From: Microbacteriaceae bacterium | Lineage (GTDB): Bacteria > Actinomycetota > Actinomycetes > Actinomycetales > Microbacteriaceae | Length of the DNA: 64,000 bases | Assembly (NCBI GenBank): GCA_009780695.1 | Contig: WQZN01000008.1 | Coordinates: 50,738 to 114,737, forward strand | Reading direction: 5' to 3' | Part shown: one piece after another, positions 38,339-48,007 of the stretch | Layout of the letters: every line of letters starts with the position of its first letter | Position numbering within the stretch: the stretch's first letter is position 1 | Notes under the pieces: model-generated | What the model was told of the DNA's origin: nothing | The model's input: only the letters and a program-made list of their open reading frames with translations | The model's database searches: none | Position numbers and translations under genes: made by a program

Positions 38339-40324
38339 CTACGGCAGCTGCTTCGCGCCGACCATCGCCTGCGACCAGCCCAGCAGACGGATCTGCTCGT
38401 TGGACTCCACGGGGGGCACGTAGAACAGCAGCTGGTAGCTGTAGTCGCTCTCGACGCCGTTCGCCGCTTTGGTCACGTCGATGAACGCGCTCGTCGGGCT
38501 CGACGGGGGCAGCGGGTTGAACTTCGCCGCCGAGTTGAGCAGCTTGTACACCTGCTTCTGCAGCACCGTCGTCGAGACGAGCGCGCCGGCGTCGTTGGTC
38601 GCAAGCGCGATCGGAGCGGTCGACCCGGCCGAGTCGAGATAGGTCAGGTCGAGCAGCTCGTTCTTCGCCTTGATGTCGGCACGCTGCTGGGCCTCGGCCG
38701 CGGCGCCCGCGCCGTCGGTGCCCGTGCCGTCGCTGCCGTTCGCGAGGGTGTCGTCCTTCTTCTTCACGTCCTCGGCGAACTTCGAGTAGTACGGGCTCTT
38801 CGCACCGAGCTTGAGGACGCTCGCGTACTCGGTGGCCAGCTGGCTCGGTTGCACGGCGAGCAGCTTCGAGTCCGGCGGCACGAGGGTCGTGCCGATGCTC
38901 GCCGGCGCGAGGTCGGGGATCTGACCGCCGGTCATCGAGACGAGGTAGGCCACTTTGTAGTTCTCGCGCGGCGACTGCTGGGTCAGGGTCAGGTCGTAGT
39001 ACGTCGGGATCTTCGCCGCCGCGTCCTGCACGACGACGTTCACCACGCGCGGCCAGGTGTCGGTGGCCTGCGGCAGGATCGGGTACAGCTTCTGGTCGAC
39101 CGGCACGGCGGTGGGCAGGGCGTAGCCCGGCTTCGACGCGCGGATCCGGTAGTTCAGCTGGCGCTCGGTGAGGGCGGCCCCCGTGAAACGCGTCGCCGCG
39201 AGGGCCGCGTTGCGGGTGCTGTCGGCGGTCTTCGCCGTCTCGGCGATGCGCTCGACGATGTTGCGCAGCTGCGGCTCGGTCACCGCGGGGGCCGGGTGGT
39301 CGGCGCCCTGGCCCGGCAGCTGGGTCGTGAGCGGCGTCGCGGTCGGGGTCGGCGATGCCGAGGAGGCCCCGATCTGCGGCCAGTAGTCGGAGGAGCAGCC
39401 GGCGAGCGTCAGCGCGCCCGCGAGCACCACGGGCACCGCGATCATGCCGCGGCCGAGAGCGCGCCGGCCGCGCACGTCGGCGCCCCCCGCCGACGCGGCG
39501 GCGAGCTCGCGGCGCTCGGCACGGCTCAGGCGCGGGCCGCGCCCGTTGCTGCCGCCACGACGCGGGCCGCGCCCGCGGCGCATGTGCCGGATGGCGAGGA
39601 TGTAGAACACGATGCCCGCCACGGCGAGCAGGGAGCCCAGCACGATCAGCGGGCCCGCCCACGGGGTGCGCGTGTCCATCGGCCAGGTGAGCGAGATGTC
39701 GCTCGGGGCGGCGTGCGCCCCGTCGCTCGCGATGATCACGCTCACGCCGTCCGGAACGTTCATGGTCGTGGTCTCGGCCTTCTTCCCCGTGAACTGCTCG
39801 AGCCACAGATCGCTGCCTGCGGGGTTCGGGGCGGTCGGAGAGATCGACGCGACCTCGTTGGCCGTCGCGGTCGTGCCGGAGGTCTGAGCGGCCGCCTGGG
39901 TGGCAGCCGGCGTCGACGTCGCGCCGGGCGTCGCCGTGGCGGTCGCGCCCGGGGTCGCCGTGCTGGTCGGCGTGGAGGCGCCGTCGCCCGAGGACGCGCC
40001 GCCCTGGTGCAGGCCGGCCTTCAGCGACTTCGTCGCGGCGTCGTAGGTGAGCCGGGTGTACGGCTCGTCGCCGACCCAGGCCATGACGTCGGCCGTGCGG
40101 CCGTAGGCGACGAACGGGTCGGCCGAGCCGGAGACGTCGAGGGTCTGCTGCCCGTCGATCGCGTTGAGGGTGGACCCCGAGAGCACGATGTAGGGGGCAT
40201 CCGAACTCACCTGGGCCGAGGCGGTGACATCCGCCGCAGGGGCCCAGATGGTTCGCTGGGCGACGCCCACGCCGATCGTGACCGCGGCGAGGACGAACGC
40301 CGCGATGGCAATGACGAAACGCAC
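38339..40324 (-). CDS. Multi-domain membrane protein of unknown function with internal lipobox (start revised to GTG at 40324)
   Basis: RBS AGGAAGGAA then GTG encoding MRFVIAIAAFVLAAVTIGVGVAQ; second TM GPLIVLGSLLAVAGIVFYILA; then VRGRRALGRGMIAVPVVLAGALTLAGCSS. Confidence 0.75.
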   Translation of the reverse strand: MRFVIAIAAFVLAAVTIGVGVAQRTIWAPAADVTASAQVSSDAPYIVLSGSTLNAIDGQQTLDVSGSADPFVAYGRTADVMAWVGDEPYTRLTYDAATKSLKAGLHQGGASSGDGASTPTSTATPGATATATPGATSTPAATQAAAQTSGTTATANEVASISPTAPNPAGSDLWLEQFTGKKAETTTMNVPDGVSVIIASDGAHAAPSDISLTWPMDTRTPWAGPLIVLGSLLAVAGIVFYILAIRHMRRGRGPRRGGSNGRGPRLSRAERRELAAASAGGADVRGRRALGRGMIAVPVVLAGALTLAGCSSDYWPQIGASSASPTPTATPLTTQLPGQGADHPAPAVTEPQLRNIVERIAETAKTADSTRNAALAATRFTGAALTERQLNYRIRASKPGYALPTAVPVDQKLYPILPQATDTWPRVVNVVVQDAAAKIPTYYDLTLTQQSPRENYKVAYLVSMTGGQIPDLAPASIGTTLVPPDSKLLAVQPSQLATEYASVLKLGAKSPYYSKFAEDVKKKDDTLANGSDGTGTDGAGAAAEAQQRADIKAKNELLDLTYLDSAGSTAPIALATNDAGALVSTTVLQKQVYKLLNSAAKFNPLPPSSPTSAFIDVTKAANGVESDYSYQLLFYVPPVESNEQIRLLGWSQAMVGAKQLP

Positions 40325-40539
40325 TGGATTCCTTCCTGGCCGCGGTGGGCGGGTACGGGTCACCCACTGGCCAAAAGTCAATAGAGGTTATTCGATGCCC
40401 CTGGGCGGTCCCAGGGCGAACCCTGAACGCCGTCCCTTACTCGGGGTGAACCGGCGCGTCCTGCCCTGCTTGTAGCATTTCTGGGGTACGTCCGAAATCG
40501 GGCGCCGATCGACTCCACCCCCTCACCGGAGAGCCAGCA

Positions 40540-41988
40540 GTGACCACTGAAGAGTCCGAATTCACCCAAGTCTTCCGCGGCTACGACAAGGCGGAAGTCG
40601 ACAAGGCTCTTCAGGAACTGCGTCGCGAGCTGATCAAGGCGAACACGCAGTCGTCCGACGCTGCGAAAGAGGTCAAGCGCCTCAATACGCGCATCGACGA
40701 GCTGAACGCCGAGATCGAGGAAGTCGGCAGCCCGACCTTCTCCGGCCTGGGCACGAAGCTCGAGAACACGCTCCGCGTCGCCGAGGAGCAGTCGACGCGC
40801 ATGATCGCGCAGGCCGACATCGACGCCGAGAAGCTGCGCTCGCAGGTCGCGCAGGAAGCCGAGCGCATCCGGAACGCCGCGAAGGACCAGGCCGAGCGGG
40901 TCGTCAACGAGGGGAAGACGCAGGCCGCCTCCGAGGTGCAGGACGCGCAGATCGAGGCGAACTCGATCATCGCCGACGCGAAGCGCGATGCCGAGCAGCT
41001 CCTGCAGGACGCGCAGCGTGAGGCCGCGGCCATCCGCGGCGCCGTCGCGACCGAGGCCGCCGAGGTCCGCGCGACGTCGAAGCGCGAGGCCGCCGCCGCG
41101 AAGTCCGACGCCGAGCGCGAGGCATCCGAGGTCCGTGCCGCCGCCGCGAAGGACGCGCAGTCCAGCCGCGAGGCCGCCGCCGGCCTCGATGACGAGGTCG
41201 CTGCCCGCCGCGGCGAGGTCGAGCGCGAGCTCGCCGAAGCCCGCAGCCGGCACGACAGCGAGCTCGACGCCGAGCGCATCGCGCACCGCCAGAGCCTCGC
41301 GACGGCGTCCTCCGAGCACAGCGCCGCGCTGCAGGCCGAGGCCGCAGCGCAGACCTCGCGGCTCGCCGCCGAGCTCGCGGCGCACACCGCCGCCCTCGAG
41401 AGCGAGCGCACCGCGCACGACACCCGACTCGAGACCGAGCTCGCCGAGCACAAGACGAGCCTCGAGCAGGCGCGCATCGCGCACGAGTCGGATCTCGCGA
41501 CGCAGCGCGCGACCGCTCAGACCGAGGTCGACGCGCAGCGCAGCCAGGCGGAGCAGGCCCGGATCGACCTCGAGGTCGAGCTCACCTCGCGCCGCGACGA
41601 GGCCGAACAGGAGCACCTGGCGCGCCACCAGGAGGCCGTGACGCAGACACAGCGCTTCCTCGACGACGCCAACCTGCAGCTCGCCGACGCGATCAAGCGC
41701 GCGAACGACGCCCGCGAGGACGCGAAGTCGATCGAGCAGGATGCCCGCGCCGAGGTCCACGCGAAGCGCAAGTCCGCCGAGCAGGACGCGGCTCAGATCG
41801 TCCGTGATGCCGAGGATCGCGCGCAGGCTCTGATCGAAGACGCCGAGAACCGCACGAAGAAGCTCGTCGACGACGCCGAGGACCGCCTTTCGCAGATCCG
41901 CATCGAGCGCGAGTCGGTCGCCGGCTACTTCGAGAGCCTCCGCGGCGCGCTGCAGCAGGCCGAGAAGGCCACCTCCACCGACGAGTAG
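40540..41988 (+). CDS. Long coiled-coil protein with DivIVA-like N-terminus
   Basis: FTQVFRGYDKAEVDKALQELRREL followed by about 400 aa Ala/Glu/Arg-rich coiled coil. Confidence 0.8.
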   Translation: MTTEESEFTQVFRGYDKAEVDKALQELRRELIKANTQSSDAAKEVKRLNTRIDELNAEIEEVGSPTFSGLGTKLENTLRVAEEQSTRMIAQADIDAEKLRSQVAQEAERIRNAAKDQAERVVNEGKTQAASEVQDAQIEANSIIADAKRDAEQLLQDAQREAAAIRGAVATEAAEVRATSKREAAAAKSDAEREASEVRAAAAKDAQSSREAAAGLDDEVAARRGEVERELAEARSRHDSELDAERIAHRQSLATASSEHSAALQAEAAAQTSRLAAELAAHTAALESERTAHDTRLETELAEHKTSLEQARIAHESDLATQRATAQTEVDAQRSQAEQARIDLEVELTSRRDEAEQEHLARHQEAVTQTQRFLDDANLQLADAIKRANDAREDAKSIEQDARAEVHAKRKSAEQDAAQIVRDAEDRAQALIEDAENRTKKLVDDAEDRLSQIRIERESVAGYFESLRGALQQAEKATSTDE

Positions 41989-42010
41989 GCATGGTCGATA
42001 GCCTGAACGC

Positions 42011-43051
42011 GTGAAGATCTCGAACGCGTTCAGGCTCGGTCTCGTCGGCACGCTCGGCGTGGGCGTCGGCTTCCTGATCCTGACGTCGATCGTCAACCTG
42101 TCGACGGTCATCACCTACATCGGCGTCGCGTTCTTCATCGCGCTCGGGCTCGAACCCCTCATCTCCTGGCTCGAGCGCCGCGGCATCCCCCGCTGGGCGT
42201 CCATCGTGATCGTCTTCGTCGTGATCCTCGGCATCGCCGTCGGGGTCATCTGGGCGATCGTCCCGGTCATCATCGAGCAGAGCACGCAGCTCGTGCAGGC
42301 CGTCACCGACTTCGTCAACCGCGGCACCTACGAGCAGTGGTACCAGTGGCTGCAGAACCAGTTCCAACCCGGCGTCGTCGACAACGCCGTCGCGCAGGGC
42401 TGGGCCGAGCTGCAGAAGAACCTGGGCACGATCACGGGCGGCGTGCTGCAGGCCGGCATCGGCATCATCTCGGGCGCGTTCGGCGTGCTGATCGTGCTGA
42501 TCCTCACGATCTACTTCGCGACGAGCCTGCACAACATCAAGCGCGGCGCCTACGCGCTGGTGCCCGCGAGCAGGCGCGCGGGCTTCATCGACATCGCCGA
42601 GCAGGTGACCGATTCCGTCGGCAAGTACGTCATCGGCCAGATCTCGCTCGCGCTCGTGAACGGCATCCTGTCGACGATCTTCCTCACGATCATCCGCGCG
42701 CCCTACCCGATGCTGCTCGCGGTCATCGCCTTCCTGTTCTCGCTCGTTCCGCTCGTCGGCACGCTCTCGGGATCGGCGCTCATCGTGCTGCTCAGCCTGC
42801 TGCTCGGCTCGCCGCTCACCGCCCTGGTCGCGGCGATCTACTACCTCGTCTACATGCAGGTCGAGGCGTATGTCCTGAGCCCCCGCATCATGAATCGCGC
42901 GGTGGCCGTGCCCGGCGCCCTCGTGGTCGTCGCGGCGTTGGCCGGCGGCACCCTGCTCGGCGTCCTCGGGGCGCTCATCGCGATCCCCTTCGCGGCGTCG
43001 GTGCTGCTCATCGTGCGCCAGGTCGTGATCCCGCGCCAGAACCAGCTCTGA
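42011..43051 (+). CDS. AI-2E family transporter
   Basis: GVAFFIALGLEPLISWLERRGIPRWASIVIV...LVPLVGTLSGSALIVLLSLLLGSP; TAGCCT-N6-GTG. Confidence 0.9.
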   Translation: MKISNAFRLGLVGTLGVGVGFLILTSIVNLSTVITYIGVAFFIALGLEPLISWLERRGIPRWASIVIVFVVILGIAVGVIWAIVPVIIEQSTQLVQAVTDFVNRGTYEQWYQWLQNQFQPGVVDNAVAQGWAELQKNLGTITGGVLQAGIGIISGAFGVLIVLILTIYFATSLHNIKRGAYALVPASRRAGFIDIAEQVTDSVGKYVIGQISLALVNGILSTIFLTIIRAPYPMLLAVIAFLFSLVPLVGTLSGSALIVLLSLLLGSPLTALVAAIYYLVYMQVEAYVLSPRIMNRAVAVPGALVVVAALAGGTLLGVLGALIAIPFAASVLLIVRQVVIPRQNQL

Positions 43052-43069
43052 CGCGCGTCTCATCGGTGC

Positions 43070-43798
43070 TCAGAGCTCGTAGACCTCCGGCAGAGGCAGC
43101 GCGGCGGGATTCACTGCGCGCACGATCTCGGTGAGCACGGTGCGGGTCTGAGTCTCGCCGACCCACAGGTGCTTGCCGCCGGGCACGTCGATGAACTCGA
43201 CCTCGGGAACGGCCCCGCGGAAGACCGGCTCGGCCTCGGCCGGCTTCAGGAAGTCGTCGAGCTCGGGCAGGAGCACCACCATCCGCTTGCCGGAACCGTG
43301 CCAGGCGGCGAGCTCGTCGCGCGTCGCGCGATGCAGCGGCGGCGAGAGCAGCACCACGCCCTCGACGTCGTCGTGCGCGAGGCCGTACTTGATCGCCACC
43401 TCGGTGCCGAAGGACCAGCCCACGAGCCAGGGGCGCGGCAGCCCGCGATCGCGCACGAAGCGCACGGCCGCCTCGAGGTCGAACCGTTCGGTCACTCCCT
43501 CACCGAACTCGCCGTCGCTCACTCCACGCGGCGACTTCGTGCCGCGTGTGTTGAAGCGCAGCACCGCGAGGTCGGCGAGGGCGGGCAGCCGCGCGGCGGC
43601 CTTGCGAAGGATGTGCGAGTCCATGAAGCCGCCGTGAGTCGGCAGCGGGTGCAGGGTGATGAGCGTTGCGGCCGGATGTCCGCCGACCGGCGTCGCGAGC
43701 TCGCCGACCAGGGTGAGCCGGTCGAGCGTGACGAGCTCGATGGGCTCGCGCTCCGCGGGGAGCACGACCGCGCCACGGACCTCCACGGCCTCAGACAT
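43070..43798 (-). CDS. Alpha/beta hydrolase
   Basis: ATLITLHPLPTHGGFMDSHIL...LVGWSFGTEVAIKYGL...VPGGKHLW. Confidence 0.85.
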   Translation of the reverse strand: MSEAVEVRGAVVLPAEREPIELVTLDRLTLVGELATPVGGHPAATLITLHPLPTHGGFMDSHILRKAAARLPALADLAVLRFNTRGTKSPRGVSDGEFGEGVTERFDLEAAVRFVRDRGLPRPWLVGWSFGTEVAIKYGLAHDDVEGVVLLSPPLHRATRDELAAWHGSGKRMVVLLPELDDFLKPAEAEPVFRGAVPEVEFIDVPGGKHLWVGETQTRTVLTEIVRAVNPAALPLPEVYEL

Positions 43799-43843
43799 CC
43801 GCCCGACTCCCCTCGCGCGCACGGCGCGCCTCCGCCGCCCGCA

Positions 43844-44140
43844 CTAGGCGATCTTCCAGCAGTGCGTATGCCAGTGCCGCCGGTCCGCCAGGTCGGCCGC
43901 GTCACCGCGCACGCCGTCGGCGCGCCACACCGCCAGGTGCTCGACCCCGACCGCGATGTCGCGACCGCAGCCGGGGCAGACGTAGACCTTCTGCGCGTTC
44001 GCGGCGGAGATCGGCTGCACGGTGTACTGCGCGCCGCGCTTCGTCTCGGTGCGACGCCACCCGAAGGTCAGCCGCTCGACGTCCAGATATGCATCGTCCC
44101 CGGCGGTCTTGCGACCCCGGGGACGATTGCTGCGCGGCAT
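43844..44140 (-). CDS. Small putative zinc-binding protein
   Basis: KVYVCPGCGRDI...RRHWHTHCWKIA; TAAACT-N6-ATG. Confidence 0.75.
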   Translation of the reverse strand: MPRSNRPRGRKTAGDDAYLDVERLTFGWRRTETKRGAQYTVQPISAANAQKVYVCPGCGRDIAVGVEHLAVWRADGVRGDAADLADRRHWHTHCWKIA

Positions 44141-44175
44141 ACAGCGAGTTTATCGAGAGCGCGCTCGCGCTCGGC

Positions 44176-44826
44176 TCAGTACCAGCCGGTCGCCTGGGAG
44201 TGGGCCCACGCTCCGCACGGCGTGCCGTAGCGGCCGTCGACGTAGCCCATGCCCCATTTGATCTGGGTCTGGTAGTTGTCCTGCCAGTCCGGGCCGGCCG
44301 TCGCCATCTTGCTGCCGGGCAGCGCCTGCGGGATGCCGTAGGCACCGCTCGGGTTCGACGCGTGGACGTTCCAGCCCGACTCGCGGTTCCACAACGAGAC
44401 GAGGCAGTTGAACTGATCGGCGCCCATGCCCAGGGACGCGAGATAGGTCTGCGCCCAGGCCTGCGGGCTTCCGGTGGGCACGGCCGCTGCGGGCGCGGCG
44501 GTCACGGTGGTCGTCGTGGCAGACGACGCGCTCGAGGCGCTGCTGCTGGCGCTGGCGCTCTGCGTGGCAGTCGGCTTCGGGGCGGCGGGCACCGAGGCCG
44601 CGAAGTCCTCGTGCTGGACGGAGACCGCCTTGTAGCCGCTCGCGACGTCGAGCGCCTGCGGCTGCTGGCCGGCGAAGCGATCGGTCACGTGAGCGAACTG
44701 CATGCTCGTGTCGGCCGTCGCGAAGCTGTTCGGGTTGACCAGGTTGACGAGGAAGAACCCCGCAGCAGCGGCGAACGCCAGAAGGACGACGATGGGTCGG
44801 GATTTTTTGGAGAAGGAATTGTGCAT
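44176..44826 (-). CDS. Secreted lytic transglycosylase-like protein
   Basis: N-terminal signal/TM; LVSLWNRESGWNVHASNPSGAYGIPQALPGSKM...QIKWGMGYVDGRYGTPCGAWAHS. Confidence 0.85.
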   Translation of the reverse strand: MHNSFSKKSRPIVVLLAFAAAAGFFLVNLVNPNSFATADTSMQFAHVTDRFAGQQPQALDVASGYKAVSVQHEDFAASVPAAPKPTATQSASASSSASSASSATTTTVTAAPAAAVPTGSPQAWAQTYLASLGMGADQFNCLVSLWNRESGWNVHASNPSGAYGIPQALPGSKMATAGPDWQDNYQTQIKWGMGYVDGRYGTPCGAWAHSQATGWY

Positions 44827-44986
44827 GGTGTGAACGTGGTGGCCCGGGGCCGAGGCCCGCGTCGGAATCTCCGAACGCACGGCCTGTACGGCCGCCTTAG
44901 TCGCTACTCGCCTACCCACGATCACAGAACCATAACGGCGAGGTCGGCGGATGCCAAACCGAAAACGTTCGACAGCACGGCTTCCG

Positions 44987-45526
44987 TCACCGAACGGCCA
45001 GCATCACGTCGGTGACCGAGTCGAGCAGCAGATCGACCTGCGCCTCGGTGTAGCCGCCGCGCTCCCCCCGGAACACGACCGTGCGCACCTCTTCGACCGA
45101 GACCGGCAACCCCTCGGAGAAATACCTGATCAAGCGCGAAGAAAACTGATCGACTTGCTCGACGTCGTAGCCGTGGCCGAAGAAGCCAGCACGCGTGAAA
45201 CGCTCGCCGTCGGGCCGGTTGAGTCGGTTGACGATGACCTGGGCGAGCTCGCGCGCCCGCCCGAACCATTCCTTTTCTCCGAGTTCCCTCCGAGCAGCCT
45301 GCCGTTCGCGCTCTGCGAAGACGTCCTCGAGCCGCTCGAGCGCGGCGTCGACCGCGACGGGCTCGTACCCGTGCTTGACCAGATCGAAGGCCGTGCGGCG
45401 GATGTCGGTGGCCGCCAGCCCCTGCTCGCGGCCGTCGAAGACGGCGCGGGCGTGGTCCAGGAAGGCGTCCACCTGCTCGGCGGAATAACCTCGTCGGCCG
45501 CGGTCGACAGTGGGGAAACCGGTCAT
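44987..45526 (-). CDS. DivIVA-domain repeat protein
   Basis: Four G-Y-x-x-x-x-V-D motifs: GYSAEQVD, GYEPVAVD, GYDVEQVD, GYTEAQVD. Confidence 0.85.
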   Translation of the reverse strand: MTGFPTVDRGRRGYSAEQVDAFLDHARAVFDGREQGLAATDIRRTAFDLVKHGYEPVAVDAALERLEDVFAERERQAARRELGEKEWFGRARELAQVIVNRLNRPDGERFTRAGFFGHGYDVEQVDQFSSRLIRYFSEGLPVSVEEVRTVVFRGERGGYTEAQVDLLLDSVTDVMLAVR

Positions 45527-45552
45527 GTGCTGGGTGCTCCTCGGCTCGGGTG

Positions 45553-46539
45553 TCACGAGAACAGCGGTTGGAAGATCAGGTACAGAGCATAGGCGCCCGC
45601 CGCCGACGGAAGGATCGAATCGAGCCGGTCGAGCACGCCGCCGTGCCCCGGCAGCCAGGTGCTCATGTCCTTGACGCCGATGTCGCGCTTGATGAGCGAT
45701 TCGGCGAGATCGCCGAAGGTCGCCGTCAGGAGCAGCACGGGCCCGAAGACGAAGCCGAACCACCACGGCACGTGCAGCATGAAGACCGAGAGCAGGATGC
45801 CGGCGATGATCGCCGCCGCGGCCGCGCCGCCGAAGCCCTCCCAGGTCTTCCCGGGGCTGATGCTCGGCGCGAGCTTGTGACGGCCGAAGTTGAGCCCGAC
45901 GGCATAGGCGCCGGTGTCGATCGCGACGACCACGATGAGCATCGCGAGAAGCCACCAGCTGCCGCCCGGGGATGCCAGGGGCGATGCCAGCAGGACGGAG
46001 AAGCTCGCCAGCATCCCGATATATGCCTGAACAAGAATGGAGGCGTTCAGGTCGCGCAGCAGCGCCGCTCCCCCGCCGCGCCGGCTGGGCCAGGCGTATT
46101 CCACCAGCCGCCACAGCACGACGAACGCCACGCCGGCGATCGCGACGGCCCAGCGCAGCTCGGCGTCGAGGTAATAGGACGCGGGGATCAGCGCGAGCGC
46201 GGCGATCACACTCGCCGTGCGGGGGATGTCGCGCCCGCTCTGCCGCAGCGCGGTTCCGAGCTCGACCACGCCGAGCGCGACGATCACGCCCGCGACGATC
46301 ATGAAGATCCAGGTCACGAAGATCAGGCTCGCGAGCACACCCGCGCCGGCCACGACCCCGATGGCGATCGCCACGATGAGGTTGCGGCCGGTGCGGGCCC
46401 TGATCCGCTCGTTGACCTGGTCGAACTGCTGCCGCGCCTGATCGAACTGGGCGCGGCCCTCGTGGAGCTGACGCTCGAGGTCGGCGCGCGCGGCCTGGGC
46501 TTGCGCCTTAAAGTCGGGGCCCTGAGGCCGCTGCGCCAT
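45553..46539 (-). CDS. cdsA: Phosphatidate cytidylyltransferase
   Basis: LAPSISPGKTWEGFGGAAAAAI...FGDLAESLIKRDIGVKDMSTWLPGHGGVLDRLDSIL. Confidence 0.93.
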   Translation of the reverse strand: MAQRPQGPDFKAQAQAARADLERQLHEGRAQFDQARQQFDQVNERIRARTGRNLIVAIAIGVVAGAGVLASLIFVTWIFMIVAGVIVALGVVELGTALRQSGRDIPRTASVIAALALIPASYYLDAELRWAVAIAGVAFVVLWRLVEYAWPSRRGGGAALLRDLNASILVQAYIGMLASFSVLLASPLASPGGSWWLLAMLIVVVAIDTGAYAVGLNFGRHKLAPSISPGKTWEGFGGAAAAAIIAGILLSVFMLHVPWWFGFVFGPVLLLTATFGDLAESLIKRDIGVKDMSTWLPGHGGVLDRLDSILPSAAGAYALYLIFQPLFS

Positions 46540-46543
46540 GGGG

Positions 46544-47098
46544 TCAGACCTCGAGGAGTTCGGCTTCCTTGCGGGTGAGAGCCTCGTCGATCTGGTCGAC
46601 GTGCTTCTTGGTGAGGGAGTCGAGCTCCTTCTCGCCACGACCGATCTCGTCCTCGCCGACCGAGTCCTTCAGGGCGTCGAGGTCGTCCTTCGCCTTGCGG
46701 CGGATGTTGCGGATCGAGACGCGTGCCTCTTCGGCCTTGCCGCGCACGACCTTCACATAGTCCTTGCGGCGCTCCTCGGTGAGCTCGGGCATCGTGATGC
46801 GGATGATGTTGCCGTCGTTGTTCGGCGTGACGCCGAGGTCGGCACGCGCGACGATCGCCTTCTCGATCTCCTTGAGAGCGGTCTTGTCGAACGGCTGGAT
46901 CAGGATGACGCGGGCCTCGGGCACCTGCAAGGAGGCGAGCTGCTGCAGCGGGGTCGGGCTGCCGTAGTAGTCGACCAGCACCCGGGCGAACAGCTGCGGG
47001 TTCGCGCGACCGGTGCGGACCTCGGAGAAGTCCTCCTTCGCGGACTCGACGGACTTGCCCATGCGTTCCGTGGCGTCGGACAGGACATCAGCGATCAC
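46544..47098 (-). CDS. frr: Ribosome recycling factor
   Basis: [42 protein letters not shown]. Confidence 0.97.
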   Translation of the reverse strand: MIADVLSDATERMGKSVESAKEDFSEVRTGRANPQLFARVLVDYYGSPTPLQQLASLQVPEARVILIQPFDKTALKEIEKAIVARADLGVTPNNDGNIIRITMPELTEERRKDYVKVVRGKAEEARVSIRNIRRKAKDDLDALKDSVGEDEIGRGEKELDSLTKKHVDQIDEALTRKEAELLEV

Positions 47099-47163
47099 GG
47101 TGGCTCCTTCGTAGATCTGTTCCGTCGATTCTATCGACGGGGCTTGCGGGTGGGCGGCAGGCG

Positions 47164-47877
47164 TCAGTGACTGACCAGTGTGCCGATCGTCTCGCCGCGG
47201 ATGGCCGCGGCGACGTTGCCTGCGGGGGCCATGCCGAAGACCTGCATCGGCATCTTGTTGTCCATGCAGAGGCTGAACGCCGTCGAGTCGACCACCTTGA
47301 GGCCGCGGCGCAGCGCCTCCTGGTAGGTGATGTGGTCGATCTTGGTCGCGCTCGGGTCGTGCTTCGGGTCGGCGGTGTAGACGCCGTCGACGCCGTTCTT
47401 AGCGACGAGCACAGCGTCCGCGCCGATCTCGAGGGCGCGCTGTGCGGCGACCGTGTCCGTCGAGAAGTACGGCAGACCTGCGCCTGCGCCGAAGATGACG
47501 ATGCGGCCCTTCTCGAGGTGGCGCTCGGCGCGGCGCGGGATGTAGGGCTCGGCGACCTGCGTCATCGCGATCGCGGACTGCACGCGGGTCTCGGCGCCGG
47601 CCTGCTCGAGGAAGTCCTGCAGGGCGAGGGCGTTCATGACGGTGCCCAGCATGCCCATGTAGTCGGCGCGCCCGCGGTCCATGCCGCTGCGGCTGAGCTC
47701 GGCGCCGCGGAAGAAGTTGCCGCCGCCGACGACGATCGCGACCTCGACCTCGTGCGCCGCGGCCGCGATCTCGCGCGAGAGGCCCGCGATGACATCCGGA
47801 TTGACACCCAGCGAACCCGCCCCGAAGGCCTCCCCCGACAGCTTCAGGAGGACTCTGCGCTTCTTCTGGTCGGCCAT
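47164..47877 (-). CDS. pyrH: UMP kinase
   Basis: [13 protein letters not shown]...[42 protein letters not shown]. Confidence 0.96.
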   Translation of the reverse strand: MADQKKRRVLLKLSGEAFGAGSLGVNPDVIAGLSREIAAAAHEVEVAIVVGGGNFFRGAELSRSGMDRGRADYMGMLGTVMNALALQDFLEQAGAETRVQSAIAMTQVAEPYIPRRAERHLEKGRIVIFGAGAGLPYFSTDTVAAQRALEIGADAVLVAKNGVDGVYTADPKHDPSATKIDHITYQEALRRGLKVVDSTAFSLCMDNKMPMQVFGMAPAGNVAAAIRGETIGTLVSH

Positions 47878-47957
47878 GTCTCGGTGTCGCCCTTCCGGTG
47901 TGTCGTTGTCAGTCGAGGTTATCGGTTATTCCTGTGCCGAAGCGGCTTCGGCGCACA

Positions 47958-48000
47958 CAAAAAGGGAGTCCGGATGCCATGCGGCACCCGGACTCCCCGA
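47958..48000 (-). terminator. Rho-independent terminator downstream of tsf
   Basis: Reverse complement GGGAGTCCGGGTGCCGCATGGCATCCGGACTCCCTTTTTGTG: strong stem plus T5. Confidence 0.9.
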
Positions 48001-48007
48001 TCGCGTG

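Noticed and set aside
44827-44940. Possible c-di-AMP (ydaO-type) riboswitch upstream of the lytic transglycosylase
   Set aside because: Such riboswitches often precede cell-wall lytic genes in actinobacteria, but I could not match the conserved core here.
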